Notes: a model not told the origin generated them from the sequence alone. Numbered from the stretch's first letter, positions 9,325 through 19,033 are shown. The stretch: DNA of 64,000 nucleotides from Paenibacillus cellulositrophicus (GCF_009363095.1 NZ_CP045295.1:2356001-2420000), one strand, 5' to 3'. A program made the numbers and translations.

Positions 9325-11664
9325 TCAGCTTGTTCGTCCGGCAGCCGTACTCGCGGCGAGCGCTCCGTCCAGCGTATGCACCCCGCCGGCGGTCAAATTC
9401 AGCGTCACGCTCCGATCCCCGCAGTATACCTGAACGGTTCCGCCCGACAAGGCCTGTATCCGGGCCTGGACAAGCTTGCCATGCTTCCATGTCAAGTCCA
9501 CTTCCAAGTTTCCTTTGGCCCGAAGCCCCCGAACTTCCCCGTCCGGCCAGCTGTCCGGCAGCGCCGGCAGCAGATGAATTTCCCCATCATGGCTCTGCAG
9601 CAGCATCTCCGCGATCGCGGCCGTCCCGCCGAAGTTGCCGTCGATCACGAAGATGTTCGTCTCGGCCCCGGCGATCCCCGACTTGGAATAGGTCAGCATG
9701 TTGTCCAGGCACAGCTCGCCGATCAAATGGGCGATATGATGCTCGGCCCGGCCCGCGTCGTGCAGCCTGGCGAAGAAGAGACCGAATAAGGCGGCGGTAA
9801 ATTCCACGTCCTCAAGGTCGATGCGTTCCATGCGGTTTTGCAGCGTTACCCGCGCCGCCTCCGCCAATGCCGGCGTATGATGCGGCGTGATCTGGCTGCC
9901 GGGATACAGGGCAAACAGATGGGCCAAATGGCGGTGCTCCGGCTGCGCTTCGCCGTAATCCTTCAGCCACTCCTGCAGCTGGCCGCGCCGGCCGACCTGC
10001 AATGGAGGCAGCAGTGAGATGGCGTGCTCCCACTTCCGCTGCAGCTCGGCGTCCACATCCAGTTTTAGGGCTGAGTTCAGACAGAAGGTGAAGAGATCCC
10101 GCACCAATACCTGGTCCATCGTCGGGCCCATGGAGAGCTGCTGTGCTCCTTCATCCGGAGACCCGGGATAGAAGCTGTTCTCCGGCGAGTTGGAAGGACC
10201 GGTCACCAGCCAGCCGAATTCCGGATGCACGGTCATGTAGTCCAGGAAAAAGGCCGCGGCTGCTTTGAGCACCGGGTACGCCTCTTCGGCCAGGAACTTG
10301 TCGTCCATGCCGTATTCGTAGTGCTCCATCATATGGGTCGCGAGCCAAAGGCCGCCCGTCACGTTCAGGCCCCACGACGTCTCCCATCCGGGCGAGCAGA
10401 AGCCCCAGACGTTGGAGAACACGTGGGCCACCCATCCTTCTGCGCCGTAATACTGCCGCGCGGCCGACCGGCCGGCCTGGGCGAGCTCCCGGACGTAGCG
10501 CATCAGCGGCTCGTGGGAATCGCCAAGATTGGCAATTTCCGCCGGAAAATAGTTCATCTGCGTATTAATGTCCAGATGGTAGTCGCAGCTCCAGCCCATG
10601 CGGCACGCTTCACCGTCATTCCAGATGCCCTGCAGGTGCAGCGGCAGCGGCGAGTCTTGGCGCGATCCGGCGATCATCAGATAGCGGCCGTACTGGAAGA
10701 AGAGCGCGAACAGCGCCGGATCATCCGTCTGGCCTGCCCGGAATCGGCGCATCCGCTCATCGGTCGGCAGGCCGGCCGCCGCTGACGTGCCGAGATCCAG
10801 CCGCACCCGCCCCAGCAGCGGCCGGTAATCGGCGGCATGGTCCGCCTTGAGCCGGTCATAGCCTTTGCCCAGCGCCTGCTCCAGCTGGCGGAAGCCCGCT
10901 TCCCTCCATGCATCGTCCGGCTGGCGGTAATCCGTGTGGACGGCGGTGTACACCCACACTTCTTCCGCCCCCTCCACCCGGATCGTTCCCGATGAGGCAA
11001 GCACGCTGCCGCCGTGAGCCTGGACACGTACCGCTCCGCTGCAGGACACCCCACATGTTCCGTCGCTGTGCACGGTTTCCACCGCTTTGCCGGCGAAGGC
11101 CAGCATGTCCGTCCCTTGGGCTTCGCTGCCGAATTCCTCCGTGCGGCCCTCGAGCCGGAGCGTGAACGTTAGCCCCGCCGGGTCCTCGGTCCACAGCCGG
11201 GACACCATCAGATCGTCCGCATGGGAAATGAATGTCTCCCGTTCAAACCGGTATCCGTTCATTGTACCGGCGGAGCGTGCCTCGGCCTGCTGCAAATCCA
11301 GCTCCCTGCGCATTTCCGCTCCCCCTTCCGAGGCTGCCGCAGGCCACTCCAGAATGATGTCGCACAGGCTCAAATTCGTGCCGAAGTTGCGCTTGGGCGG
11401 CTGCAAATGCTCCTTCGCCAGCCTGTCGCCAGCGGCATAATCGCCCGCAAAAAAGCGCTCACGCATCCGCTCCAGATCCTGCTTCGTATTGGAGCGGCCG
11501 TGGCAGGGCTCCGCTTGTCCCGACCAATATGTGACCTCGGTCAGGCTCCAAACCTCCTTGTGCGGAGCCGATATAATCACGCCGCCCATTCTGCCGTTTC
11601 CGAGCGGCAGCCCCTGTGCCCAGCCTGCCGCAGGGCCCTCGTACCAAAGCTTCAAGTCATTCAT
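9325..11664 (-). CDS. GH95 family glycoside hydrolase (alpha-L-fucosidase or alpha-L-galactosidase)
   Basis: A 779-residue protein starting at ATG 11664, preceded by GGAGGAT. The N-terminal beta-sandwich ([20 protein letters not shown]) and the (alpha/alpha)6 barrel with [17 protein letters not shown] and [10 protein letters not shown] are diagnostic for GH95. Glu495 in SPEN is the candidate general acid. The pair that I recall as Asn-x-Asn in the Bifidobacterium enzyme AfcA appears here as Asp365-Ile-Asn367, which may signal a different sugar preference. GH95 members are inverting alpha-1,2-L-fucosidases or alpha-L-galactosidases. There is no signal peptide, so a cytosolic enzyme is expected. 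It is divergent from an AraC-family regulator. Confidence 0.87.
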   Translation of the reverse strand: MNDLKLWYEGPAAGWAQGLPLGNGRMGGVIISAPHKEVWSLTEVTYWSGQAEPCHGRSNTKQDLERMRERFFAGDYAAGDRLAKEHLQPPKRNFGTNLSLCDIILEWPAAASEGGAEMRRELDLQQAEARSAGTMNGYRFERETFISHADDLMVSRLWTEDPAGLTFTLRLEGRTEEFGSEAQGTDMLAFAGKAVETVHSDGTCGVSCSGAVRVQAHGGSVLASSGTIRVEGAEEVWVYTAVHTDYRQPDDAWREAGFRQLEQALGKGYDRLKADHAADYRPLLGRVRLDLGTSAAAGLPTDERMRRFRAGQTDDPALFALFFQYGRYLMIAGSRQDSPLPLHLQGIWNDGEACRMGWSCDYHLDINTQMNYFPAEIANLGDSHEPLMRYVRELAQAGRSAARQYYGAEGWVAHVFSNVWGFCSPGWETSWGLNVTGGLWLATHMMEHYEYGMDDKFLAEEAYPVLKAAAAFFLDYMTVHPEFGWLVTGPSNSPENSFYPGSPDEGAQQLSMGPTMDQVLVRDLFTFCLNSALKLDVDAELQRKWEHAISLLPPLQVGRRGQLQEWLKDYGEAQPEHRHLAHLFALYPGSQITPHHTPALAEAARVTLQNRMERIDLEDVEFTAALFGLFFARLHDAGRAEHHIAHLIGELCLDNMLTYSKSGIAGAETNIFVIDGNFGGTAAIAEMLLQSHDGEIHLLPALPDSWPDGEVRGLRAKGNLEVDLTWKHGKLVQARIQALSGGTVQVYCGDRSVTLNLTAGGVHTLDGALAASTAAGRTS

Positions 11665-11733
11665 CCGATATCCTCCACCAAAAATTATTTGCGAATTCAT
11701 CCGCTTTTCTTACTGAATTCTATTCCGGTACCG

Positions 11734-11764
11734 TTGATTTTATCGTATCATTTTGATGTATAAT
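11734..11764 (+). promoter_or_regulatory. Candidate promoter of the AraC regulator gene
   Basis: A perfect TATAAT at 11759-11764 is preceded by TTGATT at 11734-11739 with a 19-bp spacer, in the divergent space between GH95 and the AraC gene. The spacer is longer than the usual 17 bp, so this may need an activator. Confidence 0.4.
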
Positions 11765-11863
11765 CCGTCTTTGTTAACGCATCCATTGATTTATCAATTC
11801 ATCCGCCAATCTATCGTTTGGAATCAGCAAACATACACCTTCTAAATGCGGGGGAGACATGAT

Positions 11864-12730
11864 ATGAACAAAAGCTTATCCGAGATAACTCCATTCGTAG
11901 GCGACTCCATGAGTTATCTGTACGACGGCAGCAGCAACGAGCATCTGCGCGCAGGCAGCGTGTATGCCCTTCACTTGTTTAATGAAGGCCCCGGGGAAAT
12001 GGAGGTCGAAGGGGTCAAATATCCGATCGAGCGGGGAACGCTCATTTTTTTGCGTCCGGGCCAGCCGCATGCTTTTCACATCCGCCCGTCCCATCCGCTG
12101 CCTTCGTATAATCTGTATTTCGATTTATGGGATGACGCCAACCCGCTCTCTCCGAGCCGGTCTTTCATCCATGCGCCCGAGCCTTTTATTTTTGACCGAT
12201 TGTCTATCGAACTGCCCTGCGATGAACTGGACCGGCTTCCGAGCGTCTTCTCCCTGCGCGCCCATCCCCATTTGTATGATGGAATCGCCATGATCGCCAG
12301 GATGTACAGCGAATCCAAGTTTTACCGCAGCGAAACGGTGAACAGCTTTCTGTACGGCTGGATGCTGTCCTGGCACAACGCCGTGAACGTGCAGCATCCG
12401 AGCGATTACCGCATCGTCCGCCTGCTGGAGTATTTGAACAGCCGTCCGGAGCATGGACAGTCGGTAGAAGCCTGGTCCCGGTTCTGCGGTCTGAAACGCA
12501 CTTATTTCCATGAGCTGTTTCTGCGCGAAACGGGGATGACCCCGAAGGCCTACCATCATCAGCTCGTCATGAAGCGGGCGGCCCATATGCTGGTCGAGAC
12601 CGACCTGAGCATTACGGCGATTGCGGAAAAGTTGGGGTACCCGTCCATCCACCCGTTTTCCCGGCACTTCAGCAGCTTTCACGGCACGACTCCCAGCCAG
12701 TACCGGCTGAATCCGCTGCACCGGATATGA
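11864..12730 (+). CDS. AraC family transcriptional regulator (cupin sensor)
   Basis: A 288-residue cytosolic regulator. The ATG at 11864 has GGGGGAGA upstream; an ATG at 11846 lacks this. The N-terminal 130 residues form an AraC-type cupin for sugar binding (FNEGPGEMEVEGVKY, LIFLRPGQPHAFHI). The C terminus has the two AraC helix-turn-helix motifs (WSRFCGLKRTYFHELFLRE and ITAIAEKLGYPSIHPFSRHF). It is divergent from GH95, which is its most likely target, with the clan GH-D genes as further candidates. Confidence 0.88.
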   Translation: MNKSLSEITPFVGDSMSYLYDGSSNEHLRAGSVYALHLFNEGPGEMEVEGVKYPIERGTLIFLRPGQPHAFHIRPSHPLPSYNLYFDLWDDANPLSPSRSFIHAPEPFIFDRLSIELPCDELDRLPSVFSLRAHPHLYDGIAMIARMYSESKFYRSETVNSFLYGWMLSWHNAVNVQHPSDYRIVRLLEYLNSRPEHGQSVEAWSRFCGLKRTYFHELFLRETGMTPKAYHHQLVMKRAAHMLVETDLSITAIAEKLGYPSIHPFSRHFSSFHGTTPSQYRLNPLHRI

Positions 12731-12745
12731 GTCCGGGGAAGGAAT

Positions 12746-12786
12746 AAAAAAATCGCGCATCCGCTGGTCAGCCGGAATACGCGATT
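12746..12786 (-). terminator. Terminator after the aldo/keto reductase
   Basis: A 7-bp stem AATCGCG/CGCGATT with a GC-rich inner hairpin is followed on the minus strand by seven T. It lies between two convergent genes and mainly serves the minus-strand reductase. Confidence 0.75.
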
Positions 12787-12818
12787 GGGTTGGTCATACT
12801 TGCTCTGATAGATGCTGC

Positions 12819-13646
12819 TTAGAAATTAAAATTATCCGGGTCCCCGCCGGTCCGTTGGTTCCGGTTCAACCCGTCGATCTGCTGCATTTCGTCCGTCGTC
12901 AATTCGAAGTCGAACACATCGGCATTTTCGATGATCCGGTGCTCCTTGACCGATTTCGGAATCGTCACGATCTCGTGCTGAAGATCCCAGCGGATGATGA
13001 CCTGCGCGGTGGATTTACCATATTTGGCGCCGATGCCTGCCAGCACTTCATTGTCCAGCAGCTGGCCCGCAGCCAGCGGCGACCAGGCTTCGATCTGAAT
13101 GCCCTGCGATTTGCAGTAGCTGCGCAGTTCCGTTTGGGAGAGCAGCGGATGCAGCTCCACCTGATTGACGGCCGGTTTCACCTCGGCATCCTGCATCAGA
13201 TCTTCCAAATGATGAACGTGGAAGTTGGATACGCCGATCGTACGGACCCTGCCGTCCTTTTGCAGCTTTTCCAGCGCACGCCATGTATCCTTGTATTTGC
13301 CTTTGACCGGCCAGTGAATCAAGTACAGATCCACATAGTCCAGGCCGAGCTTGCTTATACTTTGTTCAAACGCCTTTAGGGTAGAGTCATAACCTTGATC
13401 CGAATTCCAAACTTTGGTGGTAATGAACAGCTCCTCACGCGGAACACCGGATTCCCGGACCGCCTTGCCGACACCTTCTTCGTTACCGTACAGCGCAGCC
13501 GTGTCAATACTGCGGTAGCCGTGCGCAATGGCCGCTTTTACCGCGCCAACGACCTCACTGCCTTCCTGTGCCTTGTAGACGCCCAGCCCGAGCCATGGCA
13601 TGGCATATCCGCTGGACAAGGTTGTGGTGGACTGCAGATTGTTCAT
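12819..13646 (-). CDS. Aldo/keto reductase
   Basis: A 275-residue NADPH-dependent oxidoreductase of the AKR family. The catalytic tetrad is clear: Asp48 (SIDTAALYG), Tyr53, Lys78 (ITTKVW) and His111 (IHWPVKGK). The C-terminal IPKSVKEHRIIENADVFDF is the 2'-phosphate-binding segment typical of NADPH users. It resembles the glyoxal/2,5-diketo-gluconate reductase group (YvgN/YtbE-like), which reduces many aldehydes and ketoses. It stands alone between an AraC regulator and glycoside hydrolases; a role in sugar reduction is possible but unproven. Confidence 0.9.
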   Translation of the reverse strand: MNNLQSTTTLSSGYAMPWLGLGVYKAQEGSEVVGAVKAAIAHGYRSIDTAALYGNEEGVGKAVRESGVPREELFITTKVWNSDQGYDSTLKAFEQSISKLGLDYVDLYLIHWPVKGKYKDTWRALEKLQKDGRVRTIGVSNFHVHHLEDLMQDAEVKPAVNQVELHPLLSQTELRSYCKSQGIQIEAWSPLAAGQLLDNEVLAGIGAKYGKSTAQVIIRWDLQHEIVTIPKSVKEHRIIENADVFDFELTTDEMQQIDGLNRNQRTGGDPDNFNF

Positions 13647-13742
13647 GAGTAAGACGCCTCCTTCGAATCAGGTAAATGTCGTGGATGACTGAAAACCACC
13701 CATCCTGTCCCAAGATAAACCAGCCTATGGGCAAAGTCAAAT

Positions 13743-16349
13743 TCAAGGACTAATTTGGTACAGCTTGGATTCGGCGCTTTTCAGCGTAACGTCCAGCGTT
13801 GCACCTGCCGTTACCTTTTCCCCGGTCCACAAGTCGGTCACTTGAACGGAAGCCCCCGCTTGGACAGGAATGCCGGCACGCTTCAGGTCGATCTGACGCT
13901 GCTCCGAATTTTGGGTGTAATTGAACACGGCCAGATAATACGTGCCTTGATCTTCAAGCACAAACAGGTCGGCCGCTTTCGTGCCGGTATTTCCTTCCAC
14001 CGGCTTAAAGGCCTTGCCCTTCACCGCCAGCGCGTTCACTTCCGGATTGGTGAGCAACCTCTCCATGTACTGGCGTGCCGCCGGGTCGTTCACATCGTCG
14101 GAGTTCAGGAAGACCGTACCCGAAATGGCCGCCGCATTGACACGGGTCTGCGCTCCTTCATACGAGCCGCCCTTCACCAGCGTCATATAGTCCGGGTCGG
14201 TGTAATGATAAATCGTCCCGTTCTGCCACCAGCCGTAAGTCAAGTTGTTCAGCTGGTATTCCGTGCTGCCCAGGCTTCCGTCCACGTCGCAGGAAATGCG
14301 GCGGCTGTGCGCATATTGGCTCGGGAACAGCGGAGCGATCGATTCGCTGATGAACATCGTGCCGCCAATGGCCTGATCCAGGTAAGCCATTCCCTGATTG
14401 TACGCCTGAATGCCGGTTTGCACGTTCGGATCGTAATGCCGGCCTTCCAAAGAGCCATGGGACAGGAAGTCTACCTTAATATACTCAAAACCTTCCTTTT
14501 TGAAACGGTTCATATAGTAGTCGATCCGGGCTTTCACGGCCGGATGGGTCGGGTCCACGGCATAAGCGCCGTCCAGCTTCGGCAGAACGTTGCCGGATGC
14601 ATCCCTCAGCACGATATCCCCGTACTTGTATTTGCCGTCCGTCCCTTCGACCGCCTGGTCCATGTTGTCCCCCCAATAAACGAACGGGGAGTAGTAGATG
14701 CCTGCCTTCTGGCCGTTGCCGTGAATCAGCTTCACGAGATCGGTCAGCTGCTGGTCGGTCATGTTGTCCCAATACGAATCGAGGTTAATATACACGTTCC
14801 CTTTGTTCTCGAAAGAGTTGTTCTGCAGATGCTCCTTCACATAGTTGGAGACAGCTGCTGCGTTGTCGTAGCTGAGATGATCGGCATAAGCGCCCCAGCT
14901 GTTCCAGCCGACCGGTACACCTTCAGGGATGTTTTGGCTAAAAGCAAGCGGCGGCGCAATCGCGGCGTTCACCTGGCCGTAACCCTCCATGCCTTTGCGG
15001 TAGTCGTCGTACAAACCGATAAACACCTTCGGCGAAGTCACGCTCTTTCCGGACACGCTTCCGTGCGGCAGGCTGTCATGCGTGGAAGCCTGGGAAGTAA
15101 AGCCCCCGTACACGCGCAGCTCGTTCAGCTTATTGTCGGTGCCGCTCCAGTGGATTCCCGTTTTCCATGTGTCATGCGTAACGGAACCGACCACCAGACC
15201 TTTTCGGCTTGTATTGTCATAAATGGCTGTTAGTTCGGAACTGACATAGTTATCCGTATTTAAGCGAGTATTGATACTTTTCGCCTGATACCTGGACCAG
15301 CTGTCGTTATCAAAAGGCGTCACGAGCACCCGGTTGTCGCCGTAGCTGCCGATATCGACGCCGCCCCGGGCCTCCACAGCCAGCGGCACAATTTGGTTGG
15401 TCGTCAGCCCGGCGGCTTGGGAAGCCGTCACCTCCGTCAACACGTACGGTCCATTGTTATAAATGTAAAAGACCTGGCTCAGATCCGGCAGTCCTTTTTG
15501 CTCGCTGCGGACCGTAACCTTGATGCCTTCGCCCGTGGCGTCACGGAAGGGAGTCACACCGTCCTTGGCTTTAAACGTATGCTTGCCGTAATCCTTGCTC
15601 GCTACCGTTTTGTCGAGCTGGATTTCGCTATAGGCACCTTTGATCACCGGCTTATGGTTCCAGTTGTACTGGGACAGGCCTGTTGAAGTGTTGTACAGCA
15701 GCTCATATGACGGATTGGCCACACTAAATCCACGCTGATACTCGGTCAGCGTAATGGAGCCGTACTTCGTGACATGGAGCTGTTTGCCCAGTTCGCCAAT
15801 GCTGCCGTCATTGTCCGGCACGCCGTCGCCGGCCGATGCCAACTGCAGCTTGATCAGGTCGATATCCGGCGAGTATCCGCCGCCGTCGTCGAAGAGGATC
15901 GTATTGCTGCCCTGCTTCAAGTCGATCTGGATATCGTAGGTGCCGACCGTATTCCAGTCCGCCGTTTTGGGAAAGTTGAAATTTTCCCCTTCCGCCCCGT
16001 TGACCGAAATGACGGCGGCGCGGGGGTCGCCGGAAATGTAGTGCACCGTCATCGTATAGACGCCGGTCTGATCCGCGGTGACGCCGTTAAACTGCAGAGT
16101 GGAGCCGCCGTACAGGTTGCCGCCTTTTTTGCCGCCCGAGCAGGTTCCGCAGTCCGCAGGACCCGCATTGCCCGTAAACGTGTTGGCGCCAGCCTCCGCC
16201 TCGTACGAAACAACAGCTGCAGCATCAGCTCCCGTTCCGGCAGCCGTTTCAGAAGATGCGGCCCAGGAAGCCCCGGGCCAGGACAAGGCCAACAGCCCCG
16301 CCCATATCATCAGCAATATTTTCGGGATAAACCGGGTTCGTGTACTCAT
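13743..16349 (-). CDS. Secreted clan GH-D glycoside hydrolase (alpha-galactosidase-like) with N-terminal CBM
   Basis: 868 residues from the ATG at 16349. A signal peptide ends near ASWAAS. It is followed by a CBM6/35-type carbohydrate-binding domain at about residues 45-165 (YEAEAG opening, DGGGYSPDIDLIKLQ ending), then a GH36-like beta-sandwich and a TIM barrel opening with VPVGWNSWGAY. The likely nucleophile is Asp627 (YIKVDF) and the likely acid/base is Asp688 (RRISCD), as in GH27/GH36. These are retaining alpha-galactosidases or related enzymes. It is cotranscribed with an intracellular paralogue 30 bp upstream. A CBM and secretion imply attack on polymer outside the cell. The precise sugar specificity cannot be read from sequence. 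Confidence 0.8.
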   Translation of the reverse strand: MSTRTRFIPKILLMIWAGLLALSWPGASWAASSETAAGTGADAAAVVSYEAEAGANTFTGNAGPADCGTCSGGKKGGNLYGGSTLQFNGVTADQTGVYTMTVHYISGDPRAAVISVNGAEGENFNFPKTADWNTVGTYDIQIDLKQGSNTILFDDGGGYSPDIDLIKLQLASAGDGVPDNDGSIGELGKQLHVTKYGSITLTEYQRGFSVANPSYELLYNTSTGLSQYNWNHKPVIKGAYSEIQLDKTVASKDYGKHTFKAKDGVTPFRDATGEGIKVTVRSEQKGLPDLSQVFYIYNNGPYVLTEVTASQAAGLTTNQIVPLAVEARGGVDIGSYGDNRVLVTPFDNDSWSRYQAKSINTRLNTDNYVSSELTAIYDNTSRKGLVVGSVTHDTWKTGIHWSGTDNKLNELRVYGGFTSQASTHDSLPHGSVSGKSVTSPKVFIGLYDDYRKGMEGYGQVNAAIAPPLAFSQNIPEGVPVGWNSWGAYADHLSYDNAAAVSNYVKEHLQNNSFENKGNVYINLDSYWDNMTDQQLTDLVKLIHGNGQKAGIYYSPFVYWGDNMDQAVEGTDGKYKYGDIVLRDASGNVLPKLDGAYAVDPTHPAVKARIDYYMNRFKKEGFEYIKVDFLSHGSLEGRHYDPNVQTGIQAYNQGMAYLDQAIGGTMFISESIAPLFPSQYAHSRRISCDVDGSLGSTEYQLNNLTYGWWQNGTIYHYTDPDYMTLVKGGSYEGAQTRVNAAAISGTVFLNSDDVNDPAARQYMERLLTNPEVNALAVKGKAFKPVEGNTGTKAADLFVLEDQGTYYLAVFNYTQNSEQRQIDLKRAGIPVQAGASVQVTDLWTGEKVTAGATLDVTLKSAESKLYQISP

Positions 16350-16379
16350 CGGAATCCTCAATCCTCCTTGGCATTTGAA

Positions 16380-18440
16380 TTAGGGTTGGATGCATAACTT
16401 CAATATGGTGGACGCCACAGGTTCAAGACTTAAGCGGACTTCCCCGCTGGCCTCGCTCTCGGTCCCTTCCCACAGGTCGGTTACGCGGTAAGTTGCGAGC
16501 GGTTCGAGTCCTAGGCGGACCAGAGGGACTGTCTTGTTCGCTGCCTGTTTGCCGTCGAAGTTGAACACAGCCAGGTAGACCGTCCCCTCCTCGTCCGGAT
16601 CAGCCAGCATAAAAGCGTCCGCCGCACGGCCGCCCAGGGTGCTTTCCACCGGAACGAATGTTGTGCCCTTCCGCGCAAGCTCCATGATGCTGCCGTTCCG
16701 CAGCCAAGCCTTGGCGCGGGAGGCTGCTTCTTCCTGCCTGAAATCGTCTCCGAGCAGCAGCAACGTTCCTGCGATCACGGATGCTGTCAGCCGGGTCCGC
16801 CCCTCATGGCGAGTGGTGGCCTCCTGGTTGAAGCTCTTGTACAGCACCGAGTGATCGGGGTCGTTGAACCGGTACAGCGTATCGTTCATCCACCAGCCGT
16901 AGGTCAGCGAATTTAGCAGATACTCCGTATCCCCGATCATGCCGAACACGTCGCAGGAAATTCTCCGGCTGTGCGCAAAAGCGTACGGGAACAGTGGCGC
17001 GATCGACAGGTTGATGAAGATCGGCTTTCCGGCCGCTTCCGGAGACAGCTTTTTCGCCAAATAAGACAGCCCGTAATGATAGGCAGCAATGCCTGTGGTG
17101 ATTTCAGGGCGGTAATGCTGTCCCTCCAGCGCACCGTGCGCCATAAAATCGAGCTTGATGTACTCAAAGCCCTCCCGGATGATTTTGTCCGTAAACCAAT
17201 CGATGCGCTTCAGCGCCCCCGGATGGGTCGGATCGATCGCCAGGCCGCCGGCGATGTCCGGCAGGATTTCGCCTTCGGCGTCCCGCAGCAAAATGTCGCT
17301 GTACGTGAACTCGCCATCCGTTCCCTCCACGGGCTTGTCGAATTGGGACGGACTGCCCCAGAAGGCAAACGGTGTCCAGTACGTCCCCGGCTTATGGCCG
17401 TTTTGCCTCACCCGGTTCAGCGCATCCTCCATCTCTTCATCCGTCAGGCGGTCCCAGAAAGCGTCGAAGTTGATGTAGAGCGTGTCGTTATTTTGAAAAC
17501 CATCCGCCTGAACCTCGCGCTTCAAAAAATCACTCGTCGATGTGTACAGATCGTAATCCAGCGTACTCATCGCGGCAGACCAGCTGTTCCAGCCAACAGG
17601 GACCCCGCCTTCCCACGGAAGCGCCGGCGACAGGGTAGCATTAGCCCGTCCGTAAGCCTCCAGGCCGCGGCGGTAATCGTCGTACCCACCGACGAATACG
17701 ACCGGAGACGCCACGCGTGTCCCATGGACGTAGCCGTGCGGCTGAAAATCCCGGGTCATTTCCCCGGCCGCGCCGGCGTACAACTCCAGTTCGTCCAGCG
17801 TTCCCGGCTGTTCGCCCTGGATTTTAATGCCGGTTTTCCAGACGTCATGACTCAGTGAACCGGCAACGATCCCTTGCCGGCTGTGCGGCCGGAACAAGAC
17901 CGTAACCTCGTAGCTCTCGGTGCGCAGCGGCGCCGTCTGTGTCTCATAGCGCACCCACTTGTCGTTGTCGTAGGGAACGCGGAGCACCGTAAGCTCGTCT
18001 TCCTTGTCCATGGTCGGCCCAAAGGACAGCTGCCCGCACCGCAGCACCGTCATCCGGTTCAGCCGGATGCGCGTCTTATGGACAGCCACCAGCTGCGTCA
18101 GGTAAAACGGCGCACCCTCGTAAATCCAAAAATGCTGCTCCAGCGTCGGGAGCATGTCGGATTCATGCACAAGCGATAAATGAACGCCGGTTCCGAAGGC
18201 ATCCTCGATGCTCTCCGGCTCCCCATTCAAGCTGTGGCGGTCGTAGCTGCCCGTATGGTATTCGCGCCCGTTCCACCGGATGGCGCTGCGGATTTCTTTC
18301 CAGTCCCACAGCGTGCCGCCGGCAGCGCTGTAATGGCCCTGTTCCAGGTCGACCTCCAGCGTCACCCGATCCGTGGATACGCGGATCAGGGAGCCGGTTT
18401 GCCGGACCTGGACCGCGTCCGTTTGGCTGTTTGTGATCAT
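16380..18440 (-). CDS. Intracellular clan GH-D glycoside hydrolase, paralogue of the secreted enzyme
   Basis: 686 residues from the ATG at 18440, which has CAGGAGG upstream. It lacks the signal peptide and CBM of the next gene but otherwise matches it along its length: a beta-sandwich, then VPVGWNSWSA, nucleophile Asp431 (YIKLDF), acid/base Asp497 (RRISCDVFG) and NSLTYGWWMN. Most likely it finishes hydrolysis of alpha-galactoside-type oligosaccharides after import. The pair looks like a gene duplication split between outside and inside of the cell. A cre-like palindrome lies about 100 bp upstream. Confidence 0.8.
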   Translation of the reverse strand: MITNSQTDAVQVRQTGSLIRVSTDRVTLEVDLEQGHYSAAGGTLWDWKEIRSAIRWNGREYHTGSYDRHSLNGEPESIEDAFGTGVHLSLVHESDMLPTLEQHFWIYEGAPFYLTQLVAVHKTRIRLNRMTVLRCGQLSFGPTMDKEDELTVLRVPYDNDKWVRYETQTAPLRTESYEVTVLFRPHSRQGIVAGSLSHDVWKTGIKIQGEQPGTLDELELYAGAAGEMTRDFQPHGYVHGTRVASPVVFVGGYDDYRRGLEAYGRANATLSPALPWEGGVPVGWNSWSAAMSTLDYDLYTSTSDFLKREVQADGFQNNDTLYINFDAFWDRLTDEEMEDALNRVRQNGHKPGTYWTPFAFWGSPSQFDKPVEGTDGEFTYSDILLRDAEGEILPDIAGGLAIDPTHPGALKRIDWFTDKIIREGFEYIKLDFMAHGALEGQHYRPEITTGIAAYHYGLSYLAKKLSPEAAGKPIFINLSIAPLFPYAFAHSRRISCDVFGMIGDTEYLLNSLTYGWWMNDTLYRFNDPDHSVLYKSFNQEATTRHEGRTRLTASVIAGTLLLLGDDFRQEEAASRAKAWLRNGSIMELARKGTTFVPVESTLGGRAADAFMLADPDEEGTVYLAVFNFDGKQAANKTVPLVRLGLEPLATYRVTDLWEGTESEASGEVRLSLEPVASTILKLCIQP

Positions 18441-18540
18441 TCGCCTTATTTTCCTCCTGTCTCTGCAAGTCTCTGGCTGCACGGGCAAAAGTCAGGAATG
18501 CTTGGCATCCGCTTCCGCCCCAGCCGTATGACTTCATTAT

Positions 18541-18554
18541 AGAAAGCGCTTTAT
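18541..18554. promoter_or_regulatory. cre-like operator upstream of the GH-D pair
   Basis: AGAAAGCGCTTTAT contains the perfect palindrome AAAGCGCTTT and matches 12 of 14 positions of the catabolite-response consensus. It lies about 100 bp upstream of the cytosolic hydrolase start, which suggests glucose repression of the pair through CcpA. Confidence 0.55.
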
Positions 18555-18672
18555 CGGCTTGCTATAGAGCGATCTACCGATTGATAGCGGGAATTAACGC
18601 TTCTGGAAGATAGGCGGGCTGTTAAAATGCGGCATGGGGGTGGCCGATGGTGAGTGCTTGAGGTTCGATGAA

Positions 18673-18900
18673 GCTGGTGCTTCGATGGATGCTGGTGCTT
18701 CGATGGGCGCTCCGTGTACGAAACATTCCTCCGATCGCTGTTGCCCCCGAATTTTCGCGGAATCTATAGAAGGATAAAATTCGGGGACAGCCTGGGCTTC
18801 CGAAGTGAGCTTTCCTGCGGAAAGCTTTCAGGCGACCGCTCCGCTTCTCCGGAATTGTTTCGTCCCCTCCGCTGCGTTGTGCTGGGAGGGCATACGGTGC
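18673..18900. repeat. Structured intergenic element with nested inverted repeats
   Basis: The gene-free stretch 18555-19033 holds two direct copies of an 18-bp period (GCTGGTGCTTCGATGG at 18673 and 18691), then a perfect 11-bp inverted repeat (CCCCGAATTTT at 18745-18755 with AAAATTCGGGG at 18776-18786), then a perfect 8-bp hairpin (AGCTTTCC, loop TGC, GGAAAGCT at 18808-18826). No convincing coding frame is present. It looks like a dispersed intergenic element or structured RNA rather than a gene. Confidence 0.5.
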
Positions 18901-19033
18901 GGGGCTAAACATCAAGAATAGCTCGAACCCCTGCATCTGATATCACAAACAACACCAGCCGACATGGCAACGCGCCCTCATTATATCGCCGCCAAGGCAC
19001 AACGACACCCGCCTCCAAGTCGGTTTAGACAAC

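Noticed and set aside
18622..18936. A minus-strand frame over the structured intergenic element
   Set aside because: Low-quality frame across inverted repeats, without a ribosome site; it is explained by the repeat structure.
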